Shown here: piece after piece, positions 28,821 to 39,110 of the stretch | How the letters are laid out: each line of letters begins with the position of its first letter | How positions within the stretch are numbered: position 1 is the first letter of the stretch | Source: Streptomyces cynarae | Lineage (GTDB): Bacteria; Actinomycetota; Actinomycetes; Streptomycetales; Streptomycetaceae | Direction of reading: 5' to 3' | Assembly (NCBI RefSeq): GCF_025642135.1 | Contig: NZ_CP106793.1 | Location: forward strand, 6,292,001-6,356,000 | DNA: 64,000 bases | Position numbers and translations under genes: made by a program | Notes under the pieces: model-generated | Database searches by the model: none | Told to the model about the DNA's origin: nothing | Seen by the model: the letters and a program-made list of their open reading frames with translations, nothing else

Positions 28821-29348
28821 TTTCCGCCCTCCGTCAGCAGGTACGCGTGCGCGGCCCCGGCCGCGGCCACGGACGCCATCAGCCGTGCCAGCTCGCCCGG
28901 CACCTCCAGCAACGCCCTGCCGCGCCGGTCGGCCAGGGCGCGCTCCGCCGCGGCCAGACCGGCCAGTGCGGACTTGGCGTCCGCCGGTACGGGGGAGGCG
29001 GAGGCCGAGGGGGAGGGGGAGGCGGAGGCGCCGGCCGAGCGGCGGAGGGGGACGCCGGGCGCCGCCCCGCCGCCGAACGCCTGTGCGTGCCGGACGACCT
29101 CCGCCCGCAGTGGCCGCAACCGTGCCGCCAGTTCCGGATGGGCGTCGATGACCGCCGCGTACCGCGCCGCCAGTGCCTCGCTGTCCCGGGCCGCACGCGC
29201 GCGCGTGCCGGTCGGCTGCCGCCGGGCCGCCGCCCGGGGCGCCCGAATCGGAGGCGCCGGAACAGCCCGCCAGCAGCGCCGCACCCGCGGCCGAGGCGAA
29301 CAGGCTCCTTCTGCGCAGCGGGGCGCGTGCAGGCGGGGGGAGGGGCAC
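28817..29348 (-). pseudogene. Lipoprotein gene split by a frameshift
   Basis: The N-terminal 40-odd codons encode a lipoprotein signal (RRSLFASAAGAALLAGCS, lipobox LAGC) in one frame. The rest (SEALAARYAAVIDAHPELAA and RALLEVPGELARLMASVAAA) lies in another frame and ends at the DUF4439 start. Skipping one base in the CGCGCGCG stretch at about 29195-29205 joins them into ~176 residues. A single extra base in a dinucleotide run suggests sequencing error, but real decay is possible. The helical mature part is unassigned. Confidence 0.65.
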
Positions 29349-29610
29349 GGCAGACCGTCCTCGGAGGCTTCGGTACGAACGGATGGGCGGGACCCCAACG
29401 GATGGGCGGGAGCCCGATGATCACCGTACCCGCGTACCCCGCCCGTGCCTGCCATCGGCTCGGGTCGACAGCGCGCACGCACGCGTGGCGCCCGCCGGAC
29501 CGCCGTTCGCCGTGCGGCCCAGGTGGACGGCATCACCCCCCTGGACCGGATACCCTTTGACCTGACAGCGACCATCCCACAACAGCACACGCGGCCGAGG
29601 AGTCACCCGG

Positions 29611-30120
29611 ATGAGCACCACCCAGAGCGAGAGGCTGCGAGAACTTCTGGAACCGCTCGTCACATCCCAGGGGCTCGATCTCGAGGAGATCGCGGTGGAC
29701 GCCGTCGGGCGCAAGCGTGTGCTGCGCGTCGTCGTCGACTCCGACACCGGTGCCGACCTGGACCAGATCGCCGATGTGAGCCGCGCGCTCTCGGCGAAGC
29801 TCGACGAGACGGACGCGATGGGCGAGGGCGAATACACCCTCGAGGTCGGAACCCCGGGCGCGGAGCGCCTCCTCCAGGAACACCGGCACTACGTACGGGC
29901 CCTGGGCCGGCTGGTGAGGTTCCAGTTGGCGGAGGGCGGAGAACTGGTCGCCAGGATTCAGCAGGTCGACGACGACGGTGTCGACCTCGAGGTGCCCGGT
30001 GTGAAGGGCCGCAAGGCCACCCCCCGCAGACTCGCCTTCCCGGACATCGCCAGGGCGCGGGTCCAGGTGGAGTTCAGCCGCAAGGACACGAAGGACATGA
30101 AGGAAGAGGAGGAGGCGTAG
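29611..30120 (+). CDS. rimP: Ribosome maturation factor RimP
   Basis: A 169-residue protein needed for 30S subunit maturation. The N-terminal alpha/beta domain ([54 protein letters not shown]) precedes an SH3-like C-terminal domain. GGAG precedes the ATG. It is first in the conserved rimP-nusA-ylxR-infB operon and ends two bases before the nusA start codon. Confidence 0.94.
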   Translation: MSTTQSERLRELLEPLVTSQGLDLEEIAVDAVGRKRVLRVVVDSDTGADLDQIADVSRALSAKLDETDAMGEGEYTLEVGTPGAERLLQEHRHYVRALGRLVRFQLAEGGELVARIQQVDDDGVDLEVPGVKGRKATPRRLAFPDIARARVQVEFSRKDTKDMKEEEEA

Positions 30121-30122
30121 CC

Positions 30123-31118
30123 GTGGACATCGACATGAGTGCCCTGCGGGGCTTGGTACGGGAGAAGGAGATCTCCTTCGACCTGCTGGTCGAGGCGATC
30201 GAGTCGGCCCTCCTCATCGCCTACCACCGCACCGAGGGAAGCCGCCGCCACGCGCGCGTCGAGCTCGACCGGGAGACCGGCCATGTGACCGTGTGGGCGA
30301 AGGAGGATCCCGAGGATCTTCAGGAGGGGCAGGAGCCGCGCGAGTTCGACGACACCCCGTCGGGCTTCGGCCGCATCGCCGCCACCACCGCCAAGCAGGT
30401 CATCCTGCAGCGTCTGCGCGACGCCGAGGACGACGCGACGCTCGGCGAGTACGCGGGCCGCGAGGGCGACATCGTCACCGGAGTGGTCCAGCAGGGCCGC
30501 GACCCGAAGAACGTGCTCGTCGACATCGGCAAGCTCGAGGCCATCCTGCCGGTACAGGAGCAGGCGCCGGGGGAGACGTACGAACACGGCAAGCGCATCC
30601 GCTCGTACGTCGTCCGGGTGGCGAAGGGCGTACGCGGTCCGTCCGTCACTCTTTCGCGCACCCACCCCAATCTGGTGAAGAAGCTGTTCGCGCTCGAGGT
30701 GCCGGAGATCGCCGACGGCTCCGTGGAGATCGCCGCGATCGCCCGTGAGGCCGGTCACCGTACGAAGATCGCCGTCAGGTCCACCCGTTCGGGTCTGAAC
30801 GCCAAGGGCGCCTGCATCGGCCCCATGGGCGGCCGTGTGCGCAACGTCATGGGCGAGCTGAACGGTGAGAAGATCGACATCGTCGACTGGTCCGACGACC
30901 CGGCCGAGATGGTGGCGAACGCCCTGTCCCCGGCCCGTGTCACCAAGGTGGAGGTCGTGGACCTCGCGGCCCGCTCCGCGCGCGTGACGGTCCCCGACTA
31001 CCAGCTGTCGCTGGCGATCGGCAAGGAGGGGCAGAACGCCCGTCTGGCGGCCCGGCTGACCGGCTGGCGGATCGACATCCGCCCCGACACCGAACAGCCC
31101 GCCGAGAGGCCGGCCTGA
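30123..31118 (+). CDS. nusA: Transcription termination/antitermination factor NusA
   Basis: A 331-residue NusA of the short actinobacterial form. The order is an N-terminal RNA-polymerase-binding domain ([20 protein letters not shown]), an S1 domain ([20 protein letters not shown]), then KH1 and KH2 ([40 protein letters not shown]). No C-terminal acidic repeats are present. The GTG at 30123 is chosen because homology begins there. It modulates pausing and termination. Confidence 0.94.
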   Translation: MDIDMSALRGLVREKEISFDLLVEAIESALLIAYHRTEGSRRHARVELDRETGHVTVWAKEDPEDLQEGQEPREFDDTPSGFGRIAATTAKQVILQRLRDAEDDATLGEYAGREGDIVTGVVQQGRDPKNVLVDIGKLEAILPVQEQAPGETYEHGKRIRSYVVRVAKGVRGPSVTLSRTHPNLVKKLFALEVPEIADGSVEIAAIAREAGHRTKIAVRSTRSGLNAKGACIGPMGGRVRNVMGELNGEKIDIVDWSDDPAEMVANALSPARVTKVEVVDLAARSARVTVPDYQLSLAIGKEGQNARLAARLTGWRIDIRPDTEQPAERPA

Positions 31119-31245
31119 GGCGCGTGACCTCGGCCGGGAATAGATCCCGGCCGTGCGACGCTGAGATCACGACAGTTTTGTGTGCAGCAGCTGTTCGACT
31201 CTTGCCCCGAAGGGGTGAGGTCGCCGCGGGGAGGTAGACTTAACC

Positions 31246-31557
31246 GTGTCTGGCCGGACGCACGCCGGAGCATGCCCTGAACGCACCTGTGTGGGGTGCC
31301 GGGAGCGAGCGGCCAAGATCGAACTGCTGCGCACCGTGGCGGTCGAGGACGCCTGCGTCCCCGATCCTCGCGGTACGCTGCCCGGCCGGGGTGCGTACGT
31401 GCACCCCGCACTGTCCTGTTTCGACCTGGCGGTCCGCCGCCGGGCGTTCCCACGGGCGCTCCGCGTCCCGGGTCCGCTCGACACAAAAGCGTTGCGCCAG
31501 TACGTCGAGCAGGAAGACAGTTGTCAGCAGCACCCAGCTGGGCAGGCAACACCGTAA
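31246..31557 (+). CDS. ylxR: YlxR family RNA-binding protein (RnpM)
   Basis: A 103-residue DUF448 protein with RTCVGCRERAAKIELLRTVA and PDPRGTLPGRGAYVHP, the conserved YlxR core. Family members modulate RNase P or nucleoid functions and sit between nusA and infB. GTG start; the C-terminal ~15 residues are not conserved. Confidence 0.88.
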   Translation: MSGRTHAGACPERTCVGCRERAAKIELLRTVAVEDACVPDPRGTLPGRGAYVHPALSCFDLAVRRRAFPRALRVPGPLDTKALRQYVEQEDSCQQHPAGQATP

Positions 31558-31620
31558 GACGTGCCGCACGGATCCCTGTGCGGTCCTGGTACCTCGCGAG
31601 TCGAAAGCAGGTCGAGATTG

Positions 31621-31654
31621 CGATGAGCACTCGATGAGTACGCGATGAGTACGC
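31621..31654 (+). repeat. Short direct repeats upstream of infB
   Basis: Three near-copies of CGATGAGTACG in the ylxR-infB gap. Function unknown; they may be part of the infB leader. Confidence 0.4.
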
Positions 31655-31703
31655 CCATGAACTAGCGACGGTCCGGCTTCAACCCGGACCTCAAAGGAGC
31701 GAA

Positions 31704-34768
<3,065 letters not shown>

Positions 34769-34778
34769 GCCCGGGCTC

Positions 34779-34818
34779 ACCGCCGGCCGACGGAACCACG
34801 GTTCTGTCGGCCGGCGGT
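34779..34818. terminator. Strong terminator after infB
   Basis: ACCGCCGGCCGACGGAACC pairs with GGTTCTGTCGGCCGGCGGT (19 bp, one G-T pair), starting 11 bp after the infB stop. It ends the rimP-nusA-ylxR-infB operon. Confidence 0.8.
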
Positions 34819-35200
34819 CGCGTGCAGCCGGGCGGTGAGGGGTTTTCGCCCCCGCCGCCCCTTCCCTTCCCGACCCTGGGGGCTGCCGCCCCCAGCCCCG
34901 CTGTGGCCCTCGCGGCCTGGTCCTCGGACTCTCCCGGGCTCTTCGAGCAGGGGGCCCTGAATTCTGAATTCGGCCCCCTCCGGCGTTTGAGGAGCGGGGG
35001 TCCGGCGGTCGGCCCCCGGGACAGGGCCTGGGGATCGGCGGCCGACCCCTGGGACAGACCTGGGGCGAAGCCTCAGCGGCTTTACCGAGCGTGCTCCGTG
35101 AGCGGGTGCCGGGGACTAGTCCCCCGCCCGAGTACGGAGCGCGAAGCCCCGCCCGGGTCCCAGGCGGAGCCCTGGTGGCTTGCAGGGCGGTGCCCCGGCG
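34819..35200. other. Non-coding spacer with Streptomyces intergenic repeats
   Basis: No gene supported. It contains a small hairpin (CTGGGGGC-TGCC-GCCCCCAG at 34876-34895), the CTCCGGCGTTTGAGGAGCGG element common in Streptomyces spacers, and GGGCGAAGCC-type short palindromes. Frames here lack coding bias. Confidence 0.6.
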
Positions 35201-35379
35201 GGACGCTGTCCCCGTCAGGGTCTGTGGCGGAGCTGTGGCGGGATGCTGTCCGCGTCAGGGTCTGTGGCGGAGTCGTGGCGGGATGCTGTCCGCGTCAGGG
35301 TCTGTGGCGGAGTCGTGGCGGGATGCTGTCCGCGTCAGGGTCTGTGGCGGGATGCTGTCCGCGTCAGGGTCTGTGGCGG
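35201..35379. repeat. 40-bp tandem repeat (minisatellite)
   Basis: A 40-bp unit beginning GGATGCTGTCCGCGTCAGGG recurs at 35201 (two mismatches early in the unit), 35241, 35281 and 35321; a shortened copy starts at 35350. The period is not a multiple of three, so the unit reads through all frames and is probably non-coding. Confidence 0.9.
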
Positions 35380-35450
35380 GTCGCGGCGGGTTGCAAGGAG
35401 GGCGGCGGTGCCCCGTGAGGGGTGCTGGGGACCTGGTCCCCGTGTGGGTC

Positions 35451-35490
35451 CGGGGCGGAGCCCCGGTGGGGTTGAAGGGGCGGAGCCCCT
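35451..35490. repeat. Paired GGGGCGGAGCCCC palindromes
   Basis: CGGGGCGGAGCCCCG (35451-35465) and AGGGGCGGAGCCCCT (35476-35490) are two short perfect hairpins in the spacer before ylxP, a common Streptomyces intergenic motif. The remaining bases to 35631 hold no supported gene. Confidence 0.6.
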
Positions 35491-35631
35491 GGAGGACGGG
35501 AAGGGTAAGGGCGGCGGGGGCGAGAACAATCCCGTCGAGTGGCCCGCAGGGTTCGTTGTACGGTTTTCGTGTCCCTGCCCGCTCCGACGGCAGGGCCACC
35601 GATCCCGTACCGGCGGGTCATCCGGACACAC

Positions 35632-35925
35632 ATGTACGTGGGGACCCTGTCCTTCGACCTCCTCCTGGGCGACGTACGGTCGCTGAAGGAGAAGCGTTCC
35701 GTCGTCCGCCCGATCGTCGCCGAGCTCCAGCGCAAGTACGCGGTGAGCGCCGCGGAGGTGGACCACATGGATCTCTACCGGCGGGCCGTCATCGGGCTCG
35801 CGGCGGTCTCCGGTGACGCGGGGCACCTGACCGACGTACTCGACCGGTGCGAGCGGCTGGTCGCCGGACGCCCCGAGGTGGAGCTGCTGTCCGTCAGACG
35901 GCGCCTCCACGGCGATGACGACTGA
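35632..35925 (+). CDS. ylxP: DUF503 (YlxP-like) protein
   Basis: A 97-residue DUF503 protein (MYVGTLSFDLLLGDVRSLKE, RRAVIGLAAVSGDAGHL). It is a conserved companion of rbfA and infB in Gram-positive bacteria; its precise role is unsettled, with a link to ribosome biogenesis assumed from context. The ATG at 35632 is chosen because the family starts with M-x-V-G. Confidence 0.9.
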   Translation: MYVGTLSFDLLLGDVRSLKEKRSVVRPIVAELQRKYAVSAAEVDHMDLYRRAVIGLAAVSGDAGHLTDVLDRCERLVAGRPEVELLSVRRRLHGDDD

Positions 35926-35970
35926 CGACTGACCGAAGAACACAGACAGGAAAGACAGGGAGACGGACCA

Positions 35971-36423
35971 GTGGCCGACAACGCGCGGGCTAAGAGGCTG
36001 GCGGACCTCATCCGAGAGGTGGTGGCCCAGAAGCTGCAGCGCGGGATCAAGGACCCGCGGCTCGGCTCGCACGTCACCATCACGGACACCCGGGTGACGG
36101 GCGATCTGAGGGAGGCGACCGTCTTCTACACCGTGTACGGGGACGACGAGGAGCGGAAGGCCGCCGCGGCCGGCCTGGAGAGCGCCAAGGGCATCCTGCG
36201 CTCCGAGGTGGGACGCGCCGCCGGCGTGAAGTTCACCCCGACCCTCACCTTCGTCGCGGACGCCCTCCCGGACACCGCCCGGACGATCGAGGACCTCCTC
36301 GACAAGGCGCGCGCCTCCGACGCGAAGGTGCGCGAGGCGGCCACGGGCAAGTCGTTCGCCGGTGAGGCCGACCCGTACCGGAAGCCCGGCTCCGACGACG
36401 AGACGGACGACACCGCCGAATGA
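35971..36423 (+). CDS. rbfA: Ribosome-binding factor A
   Basis: A 150-residue RbfA, a KH-fold 30S maturation factor acting on the 16S 5' region. Visible features are RAKRLADLIREVVAQKLQRG, DPRLGSHVTITDTRVTGDL and RSEVGRAAGVKFTPTLTFV, with an acidic C-terminal tail. GTG start after GGGAGACGG. Four-base overlap with truB. Confidence 0.94.
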   Translation: MADNARAKRLADLIREVVAQKLQRGIKDPRLGSHVTITDTRVTGDLREATVFYTVYGDDEERKAAAAGLESAKGILRSEVGRAAGVKFTPTLTFVADALPDTARTIEDLLDKARASDAKVREAATGKSFAGEADPYRKPGSDDETDDTAE

Positions 36424-37325
36424 CCCAGCAGCACACCACGCCCGACGGCCTCGTCATCGTCGACAAGCCGTCGGGCTTCACTTCGCACGACGTCGTCGCC
36501 AAGATGCGCGGGATCGCCAGGACCCGTCGCGTCGGCCACGCCGGCACCCTCGACCCGATGGCGACCGGCGTCCTCGTCCTCGGCGTGGAGAAGGCCACCA
36601 AGCTCCTCGGCCACCTCGCACTCACCGAGAAGGAGTACGTGGGCACCGTCCGCCTCGGGCAGACGACGGTCACCGACGACGCCGAAGGGGAGGTCACCTC
36701 CTCCACCGACGCCTCCAAGGTCACCCGGGACGCCATCGACGCCGGGATCGCCAAGCTGACCGGCGACATCATGCAGGTGCCGTCCAAGGTCAGCGCCATC
36801 AAGATCAACGGCGTACGGTCGTACAAGCGGGCCCGGGACGGCGAGGACTTCGACATCCCGGCCCGGCCGGTCACCGTCTCGTCCTTCGCGGTGTACGACG
36901 TCCGGGACGCCGTCGCCGAGGACGGCACCCCGGTGCTCGACCTGCTGGTGTCCGTGGTCTGCTCGTCCGGCACCTACATCCGGGCCCTCGCCCGCGACCT
37001 CGGTGCTGACCTGGGCGTCGGCGGCCACCTCACCGCGCTGCGCCGCACCCGGGTGGGGCCGTACAAGCTGGACGCCGCCCGCACCCTGGAGCAGCTCCAG
37101 CAGGAGCTGACCGTGATGCCGATCGCCGAGGCCGCCGCGGCCGCCTTCCCGCGCTGGGACGTGGACGCCAAGCGGGCCCGGCTGCTCGCCAACGGCGTGC
37201 GGCTGGAGATGCCCGACGAGTACGCGGGCGCGGGCCCCGTCGCCGTCTTCGGCCCCGAAGACCGCCTCCTGGCGCTCGTGGAGGCCCACCGGGGGAAGGC
37301 GAAGAGCCTGGCCGTGTTCGGCTGA
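36420..37325 (+). CDS. truB: tRNA pseudouridine(55) synthase
   Basis: A 301-residue TruB that modifies U55 in the tRNA T-loop. The catalytic Asp is in GHAGTLDPMATGVLVLGV; the N-terminal DKPSGFTSHDVV and the DIMQVPSKVSAIKINGVRSY motif are typical. A C-terminal PUA-like segment is present. ATGA overlap with rbfA. Confidence 0.95.
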   Translation: MTQQHTTPDGLVIVDKPSGFTSHDVVAKMRGIARTRRVGHAGTLDPMATGVLVLGVEKATKLLGHLALTEKEYVGTVRLGQTTVTDDAEGEVTSSTDASKVTRDAIDAGIAKLTGDIMQVPSKVSAIKINGVRSYKRARDGEDFDIPARPVTVSSFAVYDVRDAVAEDGTPVLDLLVSVVCSSGTYIRALARDLGADLGVGGHLTALRRTRVGPYKLDAARTLEQLQQELTVMPIAEAAAAAFPRWDVDAKRARLLANGVRLEMPDEYAGAGPVAVFGPEDRLLALVEAHRGKAKSLAVFG

Positions 37326-37341
37326 CGTACGCCGTGCCTGC

Positions 37342-37384
37342 CCGTGGAGCGGCGATCGCGGGGATGCCGGTCGCCGCTCCACGG
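37342..37384 (+). terminator. Terminator after truB
   Basis: A 14-bp perfect stem (CCGTGGAGCGGCGA / TCGCCGCTCCACGG) around a 15-nt loop, followed by TCCCCC. The rest of the 376-bp truB-ribF gap shows nothing I can assign; it probably holds the ribF promoter. Confidence 0.7.
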
Positions 37385-37701
37385 TCCCCCCTCGGTTCCC
37401 CCTCACAGAGGTGTATCCATCCACCCGTATCTATTCACCCCGGGGAGCAGGCGCTCGGAGTGAACCGAGGGAGCGGAAGGGGGCGCGTTCACCGCACGAT
37501 CGTCCCGGCCGCTGCCACAGGTCCCGCACGGCGGGCGCCTGCCCGCCGTCCACCCCCCGTGATCTGCCTGCCGCCTCCCTTGATACGACGTGCCGCCCGT
37601 CACAGCCCCCATGCCGATGCGGGCCGACGCCGCCCGGCATGGCACCCTTAGACCTGCGTACAAGGCAGAGACGGACACGGGTTCGACGAGGAGCGGTCAC
37701 A

Positions 37702-38658
37702 GTGCAGCGCTGGCGTGGCTTGGAGGACATCCCCGAGGACTGGGGGCGCAGCGTCGTCACCATCGGCTCCTACGACGGAGTCCACCGCGGTCACCAGCTG
37801 ATCATCCGGCATGCCGTGGAACGCGCCCGTGAGCTGGGCGTTCCCTCGGTCGTCGTGACCTTCGACCCGCACCCCAGCGAGGTCGTGCGCCCCGGCAGCC
37901 ACCCGCCGCTGCTCGCCCCGCACCACCGTCGCGCCGAACTGTGCGCCGAACTGGGTGTCGACGCGGTACTCGTCCTGCCCTTCACCACCGAGTTCTCCCG
38001 GCTCTCGCCCGCCGACTTCGTGGTCAAGGTGCTGGTGGACAAGCTGCACGCCAAGGCCGTCGTCGAGGGCCCGAACTTCCGCTTCGGCCACAAGGCCGCC
38101 GGCAACGTGGAGTTCCTGGCCGAGCAGGGCAAGACCTACGACTTCGAGGTCGAGGTGGTCGATCTCTACGTGACCGGTGAGGCAGGCGGCGGCGAGCCCT
38201 TCTCCTCCACCCTGACCCGCCGGCTGATCGCCGAGGGCGACGTCGAGGGCGCGCGCGAGATCCTCGGACGTCCGCACCGGGTGGAGGGCGTGGTGGTACG
38301 CGGCGCCCAGCGCGGCCGCGACCTCGGCTACCCGACCGCCAACGTCGAGACGCTCCCGCACACCGCGATCCCGGCCGACGGCGTCTACGCCGGCTGGCTG
38401 CAGGTTGAGGGCGAGGCGATGCCGGCTGCGATCTCCGTCGGGACCAACCCCCAGTTCGACGGCACGGAGCGCACCGTGGAGGCGTACGCCATCGACCGGG
38501 TGGGACTGGATCTGTACGGGCTGCACGTCGCCGTGGACTTCCTGGCGTTCGTCCGCGGCCAGGCCAAGTTCGACTCGCTGGACGGGTTGCTGGCGCAGAT
38601 GGCGGAGGACGTGAAGCGCTGCCGTGAACTGATCGCGGCGGCCGGAGACCCCGCCTGA
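37702..38658 (+). CDS. ribF: Bifunctional riboflavin kinase / FAD synthetase
   Basis: A 318-residue enzyme making FMN and then FAD. The N-terminal nucleotidyltransferase has VTIGSYDGVHRGHQ (HxGH-type) and ISTTLTRRL-like FSSTLTRRLIAEGDVEGA. The C-terminal flavokinase has GRDLGYPTANVE and GTNPQFDGTERTVEAY. The GTG at 37702 follows GAGGAG and starts directly with WRGLEDIPEDWGRS. It follows truB as in other actinobacteria. Confidence 0.94.
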   Translation: MQRWRGLEDIPEDWGRSVVTIGSYDGVHRGHQLIIRHAVERARELGVPSVVVTFDPHPSEVVRPGSHPPLLAPHHRRAELCAELGVDAVLVLPFTTEFSRLSPADFVVKVLVDKLHAKAVVEGPNFRFGHKAAGNVEFLAEQGKTYDFEVEVVDLYVTGEAGGGEPFSSTLTRRLIAEGDVEGAREILGRPHRVEGVVVRGAQRGRDLGYPTANVETLPHTAIPADGVYAGWLQVEGEAMPAAISVGTNPQFDGTERTVEAYAIDRVGLDLYGLHVAVDFLAFVRGQAKFDSLDGLLAQMAEDVKRCRELIAAAGDPA

Positions 38659-38756
38659 GGACAACGGCCGCGTCCGTTCGCTCCCAAACCCCCCGTCGCC
38701 GCCCCCAGTTGTACAATCCCCCTCGTCCGTAAGGTCGGTGGAACGGAGTGGACCCG

Positions 38757-38987
38757 GTGGCGACCGAGCAGGAGAAGGAAGCGCTGTACGCCATGGACAT
38801 CAGCGGCGTCGAGTGGGTCGGCTCCCCTGATGGTCCCCAGGACGAGCGGGTGGAGATCGCGTACCTGCCGGGCGGCGCCGTCGCGATGCGCAACTCCGCG
38901 GACCCCGACACGGTGCTCCGCTACACCGCGGCGGAGTGGCGGGCGTTCGTACTCGGGGCGCGCGACGGGGAGTTCGACCTGAAGTAG
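38757..38987 (+). CDS. Orphan DUF397-like protein
   Basis: A 76-residue protein with a DUF397-type C-terminal half (GGAVAMRNSADPDTVLRYTA, then AEWRAFVLGARDGEFDL). No WhiJ-type HTH gene adjoins it. The GTG at 38757 is preferred over 38748 because CGGAG is then correctly spaced. It stands alone between ribF and the ESX locus. Confidence 0.75.
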   Translation: MATEQEKEALYAMDISGVEWVGSPDGPQDERVEIAYLPGGAVAMRNSADPDTVLRYTAAEWRAFVLGARDGEFDLK

Positions 38988-39052
38988 CGCTGAAGCAGTG
39001 CTCCCGGAGCGACACCGGGGACGAGTGCGCTCGCGCCGCGACGTACTACGCG

Positions 39053-39097
39053 AACGCCGGAGGGCCGGCACCGTGAAGGTGCCGGCCCTCCGGCGTT
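39053..39097. terminator. 20-bp perfect hairpin, bidirectional terminator
   Basis: AACGCCGGAGGGCCGGCACC and its exact complement flank a GTGAA loop between the plus-strand DUF397 gene and the minus-strand ATPase gene. Confidence 0.85.
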
Positions 39098-39110
39098 GCG
39101 GGCCGGTTCG

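Noticed and set aside
35201..35379. CRISPR array
   Set aside because: Units are directly adjacent with no unique spacers.
34822..35570. ORFs through the 40-bp repeats (for example 34822-35418, 35091-35816)
   Set aside because: Only translate the minisatellite and spacer palindromes; no ribosome-binding site, no homology.
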